A stretch of DNA of 28,099 nucleotides from JBCBTJ01 sp964597685 (GTDB lineage Bacteria; Pseudomonadota; Alphaproteobacteria; Caulobacterales; Hyphomonadaceae), in assembly GCA_964597685.1 (NCBI GenBank), contig CAZQZC010000017.1, positions 1 through 28,099 on the forward strand. Reading direction: 5' to 3'. Below the pieces are notes generated by a model that was not told the origin of the DNA, searched no databases, and saw only the letters and a program-made list of their open reading frames with translations. The position numbers and the translations under genes are program-made. Positions 7,630 through 15,385 of the stretch are shown piece after piece (the stretch's first letter is position 1; every line of letters begins with the position of its first letter).

Positions 7630-8823
7630 TCACCTCAGCTTCAACGTGGCTAGGCCCGCAAGGGCGAACAGGACGGACAGGATCCAAAACCGCACGACGA
7701 CCCGCGTCTCGGGCCATCCGCCTTTTTGGAAATGGTGGTGCAACGGCGCCATCTTGAAGATGCGCCGCCCTTCGCCCGTTAACCGCCGCGTCAGCTTGAA
7801 CCAGCCAATCTGCATCATGACCGAAAGGGCTTCCAGGACGAACAGGCCGCCAATCACCACCAGTGCAAATTCGTGCTTCACGGCCACCGCGACGACCCCA
7901 AGCATCGCGCCGAGGCCAAGAGAGCCTGTGTCGCCCATGAATACGCGCGCCGGATAGGCGTTGTACCAGAGGAAGCCCATCCCCCCGCCCATCATCGCGC
8001 CGAGCAAGACCGCGAGTTCGCCAGCGCCAGGCGTGAATTGGATGCCGAGATAATCTGCGAAGATGAAATTGCCGGTCAGGTAGGCAATGACAGCGTAGGA
8101 CGCGGCCGCAAACGTCATCGGAACAATGGCGAGACCATCCAATCCGTCAGTGAAATTCACAGCGTTCGCCGAGCCAACGATGACGACCATCCCGAAGGCG
8201 ACGAAGAGCGCGCCCAGGGGCAGAAAATAATCGTTCACAAACGGCACGGCGACGCCGCCCGAGAAAGCCTGATCGTTCGGCTCGACGCCCGTCTCGGGTG
8301 CGAAGTCCGCGATAACCCGCGCAAGGCCGTTCAAAGGCCCCCAATCGGCATGTCCCATGGGGGTGTGCGCGCCGTGCAAACCCATAATGACAGCGCACGC
8401 AACGGCCGCGACCAAAAACCCAAACAAGAGCCGCGCAGCGGCCGACAATCCGTCGGCGCTTTGCTTGGTGACCTTGGCGTAGTCGTCGAGAAAGCCGAGG
8501 CCGGCGAAGGCGGCGGTGACGGCCAGGACAACCCAAATGTACGGATTGCCGAGATCAGCCCATAGCAACGTCGCGAGAAACAGGCCCAGCCAAATAATGA
8601 AGCCGCCCATTGTGGGCGTCCCCTTTTTCTCAAGTTGAGCTTCGAGCGACAAGTCGCGGATAGGCTGGCCCTTGCCTTGGCGGGCGCGAAGCCAGTCGAT
8701 CATTACACCGCCGAACAGCGCCGAGATCAGAAAAGCTGTCACAATCGCCGCCCCGGATCGGAACGTGATGTAGTTCAACAGATTAAAGACGCCGCGATCG
8801 GTGGCGAGCCATTCATACAGCAT
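7630..8823 (-). CDS. mraY: MraY, phospho-MurNAc-pentapeptide transferase
   Basis: MraY moves phospho-MurNAc-pentapeptide from UDP onto undecaprenyl phosphate, giving lipid I. The 397-residue integral membrane protein carries the family motifs EKKGTPTMGG, FLDDYAKV, NAVNFTDGLDGLA, FMGDTGSLGLG and APLHHHFQKGGW, so the catalytic Asp residues and the HHH motif are present. It is about 35 residues longer than E. coli MraY (360 aa). The extra length lies between VIMGLHGAHTPM and VPFVNDYF, just before the helix leading to NAVNFTDG. Its ATG at 8823 shares one base with the murF stop (TGATG), so translation is probably coupled. Confidence 0.96.
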   Translation of the reverse strand: MLYEWLATDRGVFNLLNYITFRSGAAIVTAFLISALFGGVMIDWLRARQGKGQPIRDLSLEAQLEKKGTPTMGGFIIWLGLFLATLLWADLGNPYIWVVLAVTAAFAGLGFLDDYAKVTKQSADGLSAAARLLFGFLVAAVACAVIMGLHGAHTPMGHADWGPLNGLARVIADFAPETGVEPNDQAFSGGVAVPFVNDYFLPLGALFVAFGMVVIVGSANAVNFTDGLDGLAIVPMTFAAASYAVIAYLTGNFIFADYLGIQFTPGAGELAVLLGAMMGGGMGFLWYNAYPARVFMGDTGSLGLGAMLGVVAVAVKHEFALVVIGGLFVLEALSVMMQIGWFKLTRRLTGEGRRIFKMAPLHHHFQKGGWPETRVVVRFWILSVLFALAGLATLKLR

Positions 8824-10259
8824 CAGCTTTCCCTTGCGCCGCGTTCTGCGCCGCTATCCATCACCTGCTTCGCCCCGGCCGCGCTCCATTGGCGCAGCTC
8901 ATTGGCGAGCAAGTTCATCCCGGAGGCATTCGAGCCTTTGATCAAGAGCGCGTCGCCGTCGCGAAGAGCGAATTTCACCGTCTCTAACAGATCCGTCGAC
9001 TTGACCGCCCAGTGTTTCTGAATCGTACCGGGCAGCGCCTCCGCCAGCGGCTCCATGCCCGCGCCACCGAGAAAGGCGATCTCGACGCCGGCCTCGAGAA
9101 TAGGCTGGGACAACGCGGCATGCTCGTCCGACGACGCGGCGCCGACCTCCAACATTTCGCCGAGCGCGGTCAGTCTTCGGGACGCCGGCCGGGACGCCAG
9201 CGCAGCCAGGGCGGCGCGCATGCTCTCCGGGTTTGCATTATAGGCGTCGTCGATAAGCGTGAACGTCCCGCCCGCCGGCAATTGAAGCGTTTCAGCCACG
9301 CCGCGGCCCGCCGGCGGCGAGTAGCCAGAGAGCGCCTCGGCGGCGTCCGAGAGGTCGACGCCGCACCGCACCGCAACGATGAGTGCGGCGACGGCGTTCT
9401 CCGCCCAATGCACGCCGACGGCCTGTAGTCGCAAGCTCGCCCGCGCCCCGAGCACATCGACGATGATGCGACAGCCCGCACCATCTGTGTCGTAAGAGAC
9501 AACGCGCGCAGACGCCGTCTCCGACCTGCCGAACGTGACGACGTCGGCGACCGATTGATGCGCCAGCGCTCGCGCCTTCAGACGGTCCAAAAAGCGATCA
9601 TCAGCCGGCAGCGCGATAGAGCCGCCCGCTTCGAGCCCAGCGAAAATATCTGACTTCTCATCGGCGACGCCCTCTAGGGACCCTAGCCCCTCCAAATGCG
9701 CGGGCGCGATCTTGGTGATTAATCCGACATGCGGACGCACCATTCGGGAGCGCGGCGCGATTTCGCCGGGCGTCGACATGCCGATCTCAAACACTGCACG
9801 GCGCGTCTCCGCCGGCATCCGCGCCAAGGTTAGCGGTACGCCCCAATGATTGTTGAAGCTCTTGACGGACCAATGGGCCGGACCGGCTGCGCGGAAGATC
9901 CGGGCGATCATTTCCTTGACGCTGGTTTTGCCGACGGATCCGGTCACCGCCGCGCGACGCGCACCCACAGCCCGGTCGCGGGCCGCCGCCCCGAGCCGCT
10001 CAAGCGCAGGAAGCACGTCGTCAACGACCATTTGCGGATGGTCGCCGATTTGGCGACTGACAAGCGCGCCCGACGCGCCGGCCGCGAACGCGGCGTCGAC
10101 AAAATCATGCCCGTCGCGGACGTCCTTCAGCGCGACAAAGAGTTCGCCAGGCTCCAGCGTCCGCGTGTCGATTGATACGCCGCGTGTGGCGAAGGCGTGT
10201 GTTGCTTGGCCGCCCGTCGCAGCCGCAATATCCGTGGAGGTCCAGCTCGCTTTAGTCAT
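8823..10259 (-). CDS. murF: MurF, UDP-MurNAc-tripeptide:D-Ala-D-Ala ligase
   Basis: MurF adds D-Ala-D-Ala to the tripeptide precursor, completing UDP-MurNAc-pentapeptide. The protein is 478 residues from MTKASWTSTDIAAATGG. The N-terminal substrate domain has the SIDTRTLEPGELFVAL pattern, the ATP loop is VTGSVGKTSVKEM (GSVGKTS at about 107-113), and SFNNHWGVPLTLARMP and EIGMSTPGEI follow, all typical of MurF. The C-terminal domain has DDAYNANPESMRAAL. I chose ATG 10259 over an in-frame codon at 10343 because GGAGG lies 6 nt upstream and the family N-terminus fits. It overlaps the murE stop by 8 nt. Confidence 0.95.
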   Translation of the reverse strand: MTKASWTSTDIAAATGGQATHAFATRGVSIDTRTLEPGELFVALKDVRDGHDFVDAAFAAGASGALVSRQIGDHPQMVVDDVLPALERLGAAARDRAVGARRAAVTGSVGKTSVKEMIARIFRAAGPAHWSVKSFNNHWGVPLTLARMPAETRRAVFEIGMSTPGEIAPRSRMVRPHVGLITKIAPAHLEGLGSLEGVADEKSDIFAGLEAGGSIALPADDRFLDRLKARALAHQSVADVVTFGRSETASARVVSYDTDGAGCRIIVDVLGARASLRLQAVGVHWAENAVAALIVAVRCGVDLSDAAEALSGYSPPAGRGVAETLQLPAGGTFTLIDDAYNANPESMRAALAALASRPASRRLTALGEMLEVGAASSDEHAALSQPILEAGVEIAFLGGAGMEPLAEALPGTIQKHWAVKSTDLLETVKFALRDGDALLIKGSNASGMNLLANELRQWSAAGAKQVMDSGAERGARES

Positions 10260-11694
10260 CGACGGCCTCCGCGAGGGCCGTTTTCGCCGCGTCTTGATCT
10301 GAGAATGGGACGATCCGCTCGCCAATGATTTGGCCGGTCTCATGCCCCTTGCCGGCGATCAACAGCGTATCGCCGGCTTGAAGCTCCGCAATCGCCGTTC
10401 GGATAGCCTGCGCCCGGTCGCCAATTTCGCGCGCGTCCTCGGCGCCGCCCAGAACCGCCGCTCGAATGGCGGCGGGGTCTTCGGATCGGGGATTGTCGTC
10501 CGTTACAATAACCTGGTCCGCCAAGCGCTGGGCCACGTCGCCCATCAGCGGCCGCTTGGTGCGGTCGCGGTCGCCGCCGCACCCAAACACAACGAAGAGC
10601 CGCCCGGCTGTATGCGGCCTCGCGGCGCGCAATAACGTGTCGAGACCGTCAGGCGTGTGCGCGTAGTCGACGAACACGCCGGCCTCTTCGGTGGTCTGAC
10701 CGACATATTCCAAGCGCCCCTTTACCGGCGCCAGCAGCTCGAGCCCGCGGCTCACGCCCTCAAGCGACATGCCGAGCGCGAGGGCGAGCCCAGCTGCGCA
10801 CAGGGCGTTCAGGGCTTGAAACTCGCCAATAAGCGGCAGTTCGACCTCGAAGTCTTCGCCCCGCCAAGACAGGTACATGCGCTGGCCCGCCGCCTTCGGC
10901 ATCAATTCGCGGATCTTCAGGTCCGCTCCACGCCACCCCACGGAAACGACAGCGAGACCGCGTTCGACGGCGGCCGCCTCAAACGCCTCGCGCTCCGGAC
11001 TGTCGGCGTTGACGATTGCGGGCGCGCCAGCCGGAAGCAGGTCCTTGAACAAGCGCAGCTTGGCGGCGCGATAGGCCTCCATCGTCGGGTGATAGTCGAG
11101 ATGGTCTTGGGTTAGGTTCGTGAATGCGCCCGCCGCCAAGCGAACGCCGTGCAACCGATACTGCTCCAACCCGTGCGACGAGGATTCCATCGCGACATGG
11201 GTAACGCCCTCACCGGCAAGTGCGGCGAGGGTCGCATGGATGGCGACTGGATCGGGAGTCGTGTGGCCGAGGTCGACCGCGCCAGACGGACCGATGGCGC
11301 CAAGCGTGCCCATGGAGGCGGCGCTCAGGCCGCCAGCCGTCCAGATCTGGCGGAGGAAATCCACGGTCGAGCTTTTGCCGTTGGTCCCCGTGACAGCGAC
11401 CACCGTCTCAGGCTGGCGGCGGTGGAACGCCGCCGCGGCCTTCGCGAGCGCCAGCCGCGGCTCGGCGACATCCACCGCCGCGGCCCCCTCGATCCGCCCG
11501 AGATCGCGGCCAACAATCGCCACGGCGCCGCGTTCGATCGCCTGGGGGATGAACGCCCGACCATCTGCGGCCACGCCCCGCAACGCCGCAAAGACGAACC
11601 CAGGCTCCACCTTGCGGCTGTCGGCGGACAATCCAGCAACCTCGATATCGGCCTCCGCACCCGTCAATCCTGCAAACAAATCGCCAAGTCTCAT
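10252..11694 (-). CDS. murE: MurE, UDP-MurNAc-dipeptide:meso-diaminopimelate ligase
   Basis: MurE adds the third amino acid of the stem peptide. The 480-residue protein has an N-terminal LSADSRKVEPGFVFAALRG segment, the ATP loop VTGTNGKSSTVDF (GTNGKSS at 103-109), and FTNLTQDHLDYHPTMEAY in the central domain. The DDNPRSEDP motif starts at about residue 399. The DNPR form is the signature of meso-diaminopimelate specificity, as opposed to lysine, so the wall should be of the A1-gamma DAP type. GKGHE near the C-terminus is also conserved. The ATG at 11694 overlaps the ftsI stop by 4 nt (ATGA). Confidence 0.96.
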   Translation of the reverse strand: MRLGDLFAGLTGAEADIEVAGLSADSRKVEPGFVFAALRGVAADGRAFIPQAIERGAVAIVGRDLGRIEGAAAVDVAEPRLALAKAAAAFHRRQPETVVAVTGTNGKSSTVDFLRQIWTAGGLSAASMGTLGAIGPSGAVDLGHTTPDPVAIHATLAALAGEGVTHVAMESSSHGLEQYRLHGVRLAAGAFTNLTQDHLDYHPTMEAYRAAKLRLFKDLLPAGAPAIVNADSPEREAFEAAAVERGLAVVSVGWRGADLKIRELMPKAAGQRMYLSWRGEDFEVELPLIGEFQALNALCAAGLALALGMSLEGVSRGLELLAPVKGRLEYVGQTTEEAGVFVDYAHTPDGLDTLLRAARPHTAGRLFVVFGCGGDRDRTKRPLMGDVAQRLADQVIVTDDNPRSEDPAAIRAAVLGGAEDAREIGDRAQAIRTAIAELQAGDTLLIAGKGHETGQIIGERIVPFSDQDAAKTALAEAVDD

Positions 11695-13322
11695 AACGCT
11701 CTCCTATCGGCGGCCGTGCGGAGAGCGGGGTCTTCGGTGTCGAAGTCCGGCGCGATGCCGAGTAGCGGCGCGATCCGCTCAATCACACGCCCGGCCGTCG
11801 GCGCCGCGTTAAATGCCGCCGTCGAGCCGCCGCCATCCACAGGCTTCGGCTCATCCAGGACAATCAATACGACATATTTCGGGTCGTCAGCAGGAAAGAT
11901 AGCGGAAAAGGACGTGACGTTGCGATCGGCGTCGTAGGCGCCGCCGACAGGCTTTTCAGCCGTCCCGGTTTTCCCCGCGACGCGATATCCGGCGACGTCC
12001 GCCTGCTCGCCGGTGCCCCGGCGCACTGTCTCGCGAAGCAAGGCCGTAACCGTGGCCGCTGTCGGAGCAGACATCACCCGCCGGGCCGATGAGCGATCGC
12101 CTATTGACCTTTCGATCAAGGTCGGCGGCGTAACCTCGCCGTCATTGGCGAATGCCGAGAAGGCGGACGCAAACGCAATCGGCGTCACCGAAAGCCCATG
12201 CCCGAAGCTGGCCGTCGCCAAGGTCAGCTCCGTCCATTCACGGGGCAACAATGGAGCTGCGCTTGCCGCCAGTTCGACGGGCGCGCGATCCAGCAAGCCT
12301 AACGCCTGAAGAAACTCCTGCTGGCGACGCACCCCGACCCGCAGGCCGACCAGAACAGCTCCCTTGTTCGAGCTGTCGGCGACGATGTTGGCGAGGGATT
12401 CAGACGACGTTACCCGATGATGATCCTCGAACGCCTTGCCGGCCACGACCACGGGCGCGGTTAGGTCGAAACGCTCCCCCGGGGTGACGACGCCAGCGTC
12501 GAAGCCGTTCGCGATCGTGAACGGCTTGAACACCGACCCTAATTCGTAAACAGCGCCGACAGCGCGGTCCAAGCGCGCATGATCATCGGCGCCGGTCCAG
12601 ATATTCGGATCGACGGGCGGCCAACTTGCGAGCGCGCGCACGGCGCCCGTCTGCGCCTCCAGAACCACGCCGGCCGCGCCTTCGACGTCATAGCGGCCCG
12701 CGGCCGCAGACAATTCAGCCTCGAGCGCGAATTGCGCGCCGGTGTCAATTGTCAGCCGCAGCGGCGCGCCGCCCCCGCGGAGGCGGTCGTCCATGGCGAA
12801 CTCGACGCCGGCAAGTCCTTTGCCGTCGACATTGGCGTATCCGAGAACGTGGCCGGCGAGCGCGCCACGCGGATAGGCGCGTCGGCTCTCCAGCCGAAAC
12901 CCAAGCCCCTCAAGACCCATATCGAAGACCGCTTGGCGTTGGCGAGGCGTCAATCCGCGCTTAATCCAGACAAAGGCGCGCTCACGATCGGCAAGCCGCG
13001 CGTGGATCAGATCACGATCCAGATCCGGAAAGAGGCGCGCCAGAGCGTCGGTGGTCGACACGGGATCCCAAACCGCACGGGGATCGGCGAACAGCGAGTA
13101 AGCTGCGACAGACGTCGCCAGCAATTCCCCGTTCCGATCCACAATCTCTGCGCGCGGCGGCGAATCCTGGAAGACGCCGCCATTCGCGAGCCGAGCGTCC
13201 TCACCGCCGACCGATAGAGCGCCGCCGCGCATCGCGATGATCGCAAACAGAGCGGCGAGACCAAGCCCCACCAGTTTGGCGCGCATTGCGCCCGGATCAG
13301 ATCTGTCGCGCCGCCAACTCAT
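11691..13322 (-). CDS. ftsI: FtsI (PBP3), septal peptidoglycan transpeptidase
   Basis: FtsI is the monofunctional class B penicillin-binding protein that crosslinks septal peptidoglycan with FtsW. The 543-residue protein has a short cytoplasmic tail, one signal-anchor helix at about residues 16-31, and a dimerisation/pedestal domain beginning PPRAEIVDRNGELLA. The transpeptidase domain carries the three active motifs: SVFK (catalytic Ser263, Lys266), SSN at 317-319, and KTGT from Lys451. The ATG at 13322 overlaps the ftsL stop by 4 nt, and the stop overlaps murE by 4 nt. Its place directly after ftsL identifies it as FtsI rather than another class B PBP. Confidence 0.96.
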   Translation of the reverse strand: MSWRRDRSDPGAMRAKLVGLGLAALFAIIAMRGGALSVGGEDARLANGGVFQDSPPRAEIVDRNGELLATSVAAYSLFADPRAVWDPVSTTDALARLFPDLDRDLIHARLADRERAFVWIKRGLTPRQRQAVFDMGLEGLGFRLESRRAYPRGALAGHVLGYANVDGKGLAGVEFAMDDRLRGGGAPLRLTIDTGAQFALEAELSAAAGRYDVEGAAGVVLEAQTGAVRALASWPPVDPNIWTGADDHARLDRAVGAVYELGSVFKPFTIANGFDAGVVTPGERFDLTAPVVVAGKAFEDHHRVTSSESLANIVADSSNKGAVLVGLRVGVRRQQEFLQALGLLDRAPVELAASAAPLLPREWTELTLATASFGHGLSVTPIAFASAFSAFANDGEVTPPTLIERSIGDRSSARRVMSAPTAATVTALLRETVRRGTGEQADVAGYRVAGKTGTAEKPVGGAYDADRNVTSFSAIFPADDPKYVVLIVLDEPKPVDGGGSTAAFNAAPTAGRVIERIAPLLGIAPDFDTEDPALRTAADRRAL

Positions 13323-13636
13323 TCGCCGCCGCTCCTCTCGACGTTCGGGTCGAGCTGATCGAGGCGGGCTTCGAGATCAGCCTTCCTCGCAAATTGCGCC
13401 GCCCTTGCAGGCTCCATTCCCAATTCGTTGATGGCGTAATCCTCGATCCACTCGCGGCGGCTCATATGGGCGAGGTCGGCTTTCAGCATTTCGCGGCGAT
13501 CCTCAGCCTCTCTTATCGCAAGGCGAAGCGCCTCAATCTCGGCCGCGCTGTCCACAGCGCCGTACTTGGCGCGGTAGAGCCCAATGATCAGGGCGACAAC
13601 GACACAAAGACCGAAGACGAACGCTTTGCGGCTCAT
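13319..13636 (-). CDS. ftsL: FtsL-like cell division protein
   Basis: This is a 105-residue bitopic membrane protein beginning MSRKAFVFGLCVVVALIIGLYRAKYG. One transmembrane helix (about residues 5-20) is followed by a leucine/charge-patterned coiled coil (AAEIEALRLAIREAEDRREM) and a conserved-looking segment HMSRREWIEDYAINELGM. This layout, and its position between rsmH and ftsI, match FtsL, which joins FtsB and FtsQ to activate FtsWI. FtsL is poorly conserved in sequence, so the call rests on topology and synteny. The ATG at 13636 overlaps the rsmH stop by 4 nt. An upstream in-frame start at 13696 would lie inside rsmH and would add a non-membrane tail. Confidence 0.88.
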   Translation of the reverse strand: MSRKAFVFGLCVVVALIIGLYRAKYGAVDSAAEIEALRLAIREAEDRREMLKADLAHMSRREWIEDYAINELGMEPARAAQFARKADLEARLDQLDPNVERSGGE

Positions 13637-14622
13637 AACCCACCCCGCGCTGCAGGCAGGCTCGGCGAGTCTGGACCGAGGGGCAAATCCGCCCAAGGCG
13701 GAGCGGCTGTTCGCACAGCCGCGCGCAACTTCGCCGACCGCGCCCTCGGATTATCTGCAATCTCCTCGTCTGACGGCGGCGTCGCGCGTTTCGTCAAGAG
13801 CTCGAAACTCGGGTCGGGACCCCGCGCAAGCTCAGGCGCATGGCGCGACCCCCCGCGCCCGCCGCCCGAGCGATCCTTGAAGAACGACTTCACCAATCGA
13901 TCCTCCAACGAGTGGAACGTGACGACGACCAAACGCCCACCCGCGCGAAGCAGCCGCTCCGCCGCCGCCAAACCACGCGCCAGCTCGCCAAGCTCGTCGT
14001 TCACAAACATGCGTATCGCCTGAAACACGCGTGTCGCGGGATGGATCTTCGCGCCGCGGCGCCCGCCGACCGCGGCCTCGACAACCTCGGCAAGATCCAG
14101 GGTTCGCTCAAAGGCGCGCTCCTTACGACGGTCGACCAGCGCCGCAGAGATACGACGCGCTTTTGGCTCCTCGCCGAGTTTGCGAAAGACAGCGGCGAGC
14201 GCGCCTGCGTCCAGGGTGTTGACGACATCCGCAGCACTCGGTCCGGCCGCACCCATCCGCATATCAAGCGGGCCGTCCCTCAAGAACGAAAAGCCGCGAC
14301 CGGCCTCGTCGATCTGGAATGACGACACGCCGATGTCGAGCATCACGCCATCGACAAAATCAAACCCCGCGTTCAGCGCCAAAGCGTCCATATCGCCGAA
14401 CCGGCCAAATAAGGGCGTTAAACCGGGCTCACGCTCGGCCATCCTCTCCGCACGCACGATCGCGTCCAGGTCCCGGTCGACCGCCAACACGCGGCAATCG
14501 GCTGCGGCGAGAACCGCGCCGGCATAGCCGCCGCCGCCGAACGTGCCGTCCAGAATGACATCGCCGTCGCGGGGCGAGAGGGAGGCCAGCACCTCGTTCA
14601 GCATAACCGGGGCGTGCGCCAT
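13633..14622 (-). CDS. rsmH: RsmH (MraW), 16S rRNA C1402 N4-methyltransferase
   Basis: RsmH methylates N4 of C1402 in 16S rRNA using S-adenosylmethionine. The 329-residue protein starts MAHAPVMLNEVLASL, the family N-terminus. It has the SAM loop ILDGTFGGGGYAGAVL (about residues 23-38), VDGVMLDIGVSSFQID, RGFSFLRDGPLDMRM, and a C-terminal VVTFHSLEDRLVKSFF, all diagnostic. The ATG at 14622 shares a base with the mraZ stop. A TTG one codon earlier is possible, but GGGGAGG lies 7 nt before the ATG. The tail is arginine/proline rich. It is the second gene of the dcw operon, its usual place. Confidence 0.96.
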   Translation of the reverse strand: MAHAPVMLNEVLASLSPRDGDVILDGTFGGGGYAGAVLAAADCRVLAVDRDLDAIVRAERMAEREPGLTPLFGRFGDMDALALNAGFDFVDGVMLDIGVSSFQIDEAGRGFSFLRDGPLDMRMGAAGPSAADVVNTLDAGALAAVFRKLGEEPKARRISAALVDRRKERAFERTLDLAEVVEAAVGGRRGAKIHPATRVFQAIRMFVNDELGELARGLAAAERLLRAGGRLVVVTFHSLEDRLVKSFFKDRSGGGRGGSRHAPELARGPDPSFELLTKRATPPSDEEIADNPRARSAKLRAAVRTAAPPWADLPLGPDSPSLPAARGGL

Positions 14623-15113
14623 CAAACGTCCTCCCCAACGACGCCAGGCATCGCGCCCGCGGCCAGGGCGGCCTGGAACGGCGCGTCGAGGGCGGCCTGA
14701 TTGGACGGCGCCTCGGCGCTCATCTGCGCGTCGAAATCCCTGAACCGATCAGGGCTCCAGATATGGAAGCGATCGAATGCGCCCGCGAAAACCACGGCGT
14801 CGTCGAGACCGGCATGCGCCGTCAGACCGTCTGGCAGCTTTATTCGGCCAGGCTCGTCCATCTTCAAGTCGGCGCTGCGTGTGAACAGCGCATGGACGAT
14901 CGCTCGCCGCGCCGGGTCTTGCGGGCTCATACGCGCCAGGATCTGCCGATAAGCGCCCATCAAAGCCTCGCCCGCCGCCTCAAGATATCCACCTCCATCG
15001 AGGGCTGGCCACACGAAAAGCCGCGACGCACCGCCCAGTTCGGCGCGGAACGATGATGGGACCGAAACGCGGCCCTTCGCATCAATGCGACTTTCATAAG
15101 TGGAGACGAACAC
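14622..15113 (-). CDS. mraZ: MraZ, AbrB-fold transcriptional regulator of the dcw operon
   Basis: MraZ is a ring-forming DNA-binding protein with two SpoVT/AbrB-type domains that represses its own operon in E. coli. Starting at the GTG at 15113 gives about 163 residues beginning (M)FVSTYESRIDAKGRVSVPSS, which aligns with the family N-terminus M-F-L-S-T-Y/F. The second domain has DEPGRIKLPDGLTAHAG and AVVFAGAFDRFHIWSPDRF. An ATG seven codons upstream (15134) is also possible but would add MGLKVGL, which the family lacks. AAGG lies 8 nt before the GTG. Its likely target, a 10-bp-spaced array of TGGG boxes, lies 34-88 bp upstream of this start. The C-terminal 25 residues are alanine rich. Confidence 0.93.
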   Translation of the reverse strand: MFVSTYESRIDAKGRVSVPSSFRAELGGASRLFVWPALDGGGYLEAAGEALMGAYRQILARMSPQDPARRAIVHALFTRSADLKMDEPGRIKLPDGLTAHAGLDDAVVFAGAFDRFHIWSPDRFRDFDAQMSAEAPSNQAALDAPFQAALAAGAMPGVVGEDV

Positions 15114-15146
15114 CAGCCCAACCTTCAGCCCCATCGGCCACTTGAT

Positions 15147-15201
15147 TGGGCCAATATGGTCTTATTTGGGATATCATGGGAACCCTTGGGAGCCAATGGG
15201 A
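15147..15201. promoter_or_regulatory. array of six TGGG boxes at exact 10-bp spacing (putative MraZ operator)
   Basis: On the plus strand TGGG(A/C) begins at 15147, 15167, 15177, 15187 and 15197, and a degenerate TGGTC at 15157 fills the gap. This gives six boxes in phase with one helical turn, each separated by a 5-nt spacer. E. coli MraZ is known to bind three TGGGN direct repeats with 5-nt spacers, so the match in core and period is close. The boxes lie immediately upstream of mraZ and read on the strand opposite to the gene. The last four also share flanking bases (AACCC after the second and fourth). Confidence 0.85.
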
Positions 15202-15218
15202 ACCCCTGACGATTCGTT

Positions 15219-15227
15219 TTATCCACA
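15219..15227 (+). promoter_or_regulatory. perfect DnaA box TTATCCACA
   Basis: The 9-mer is identical to the strongest E. coli DnaA box. It lies in the AT-rich part of the interval between mraZ and the divergent monooxygenase gene, 18 bp beyond the last TGGG box. A single box suggests transcriptional control by DnaA rather than an origin. No further boxes or origin genes are present here. Confidence 0.55.
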
Positions 15228-15232
15228 AGTGA

Positions 15233-15261
15233 TTGTTAATAAAACATTACCAGAACATATT
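15233..15261 (+). promoter_or_regulatory. candidate promoter for the FAD monooxygenase gene, overlapping a CtrA-like site
   Basis: TTGTTA (15233-15238) and CATATT (15256-15261) are separated by 17 nt and resemble a weak sigma-70-type promoter reading toward the monooxygenase gene. TTAA-N7-TTAC at 15236-15250 matches the CtrA consensus TTAA-N7-TTAA at seven of eight fixed positions and overlaps the -35. AT-rich DNA readily gives such matches, so both are tentative. Confidence 0.3.
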
Positions 15262-15385
15262 GCGAATACTTCAGAACAACAGCACTTTAGACGTCCGATA
15301 ACGCCGCGCGGCGGTGCGTTCGACGCATGGATTTTCGGACCCACGATGCGTAAAGCGCCCCTAGAGCTTACCGAGGAGCTGCGCC

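Noticed and set aside
15205..15270. AT-rich stretch with a DnaA box, considered as a replication origin
   Set aside because: Only one DnaA box is seen and no replication genes are nearby. The stretch is better read as a promoter region.
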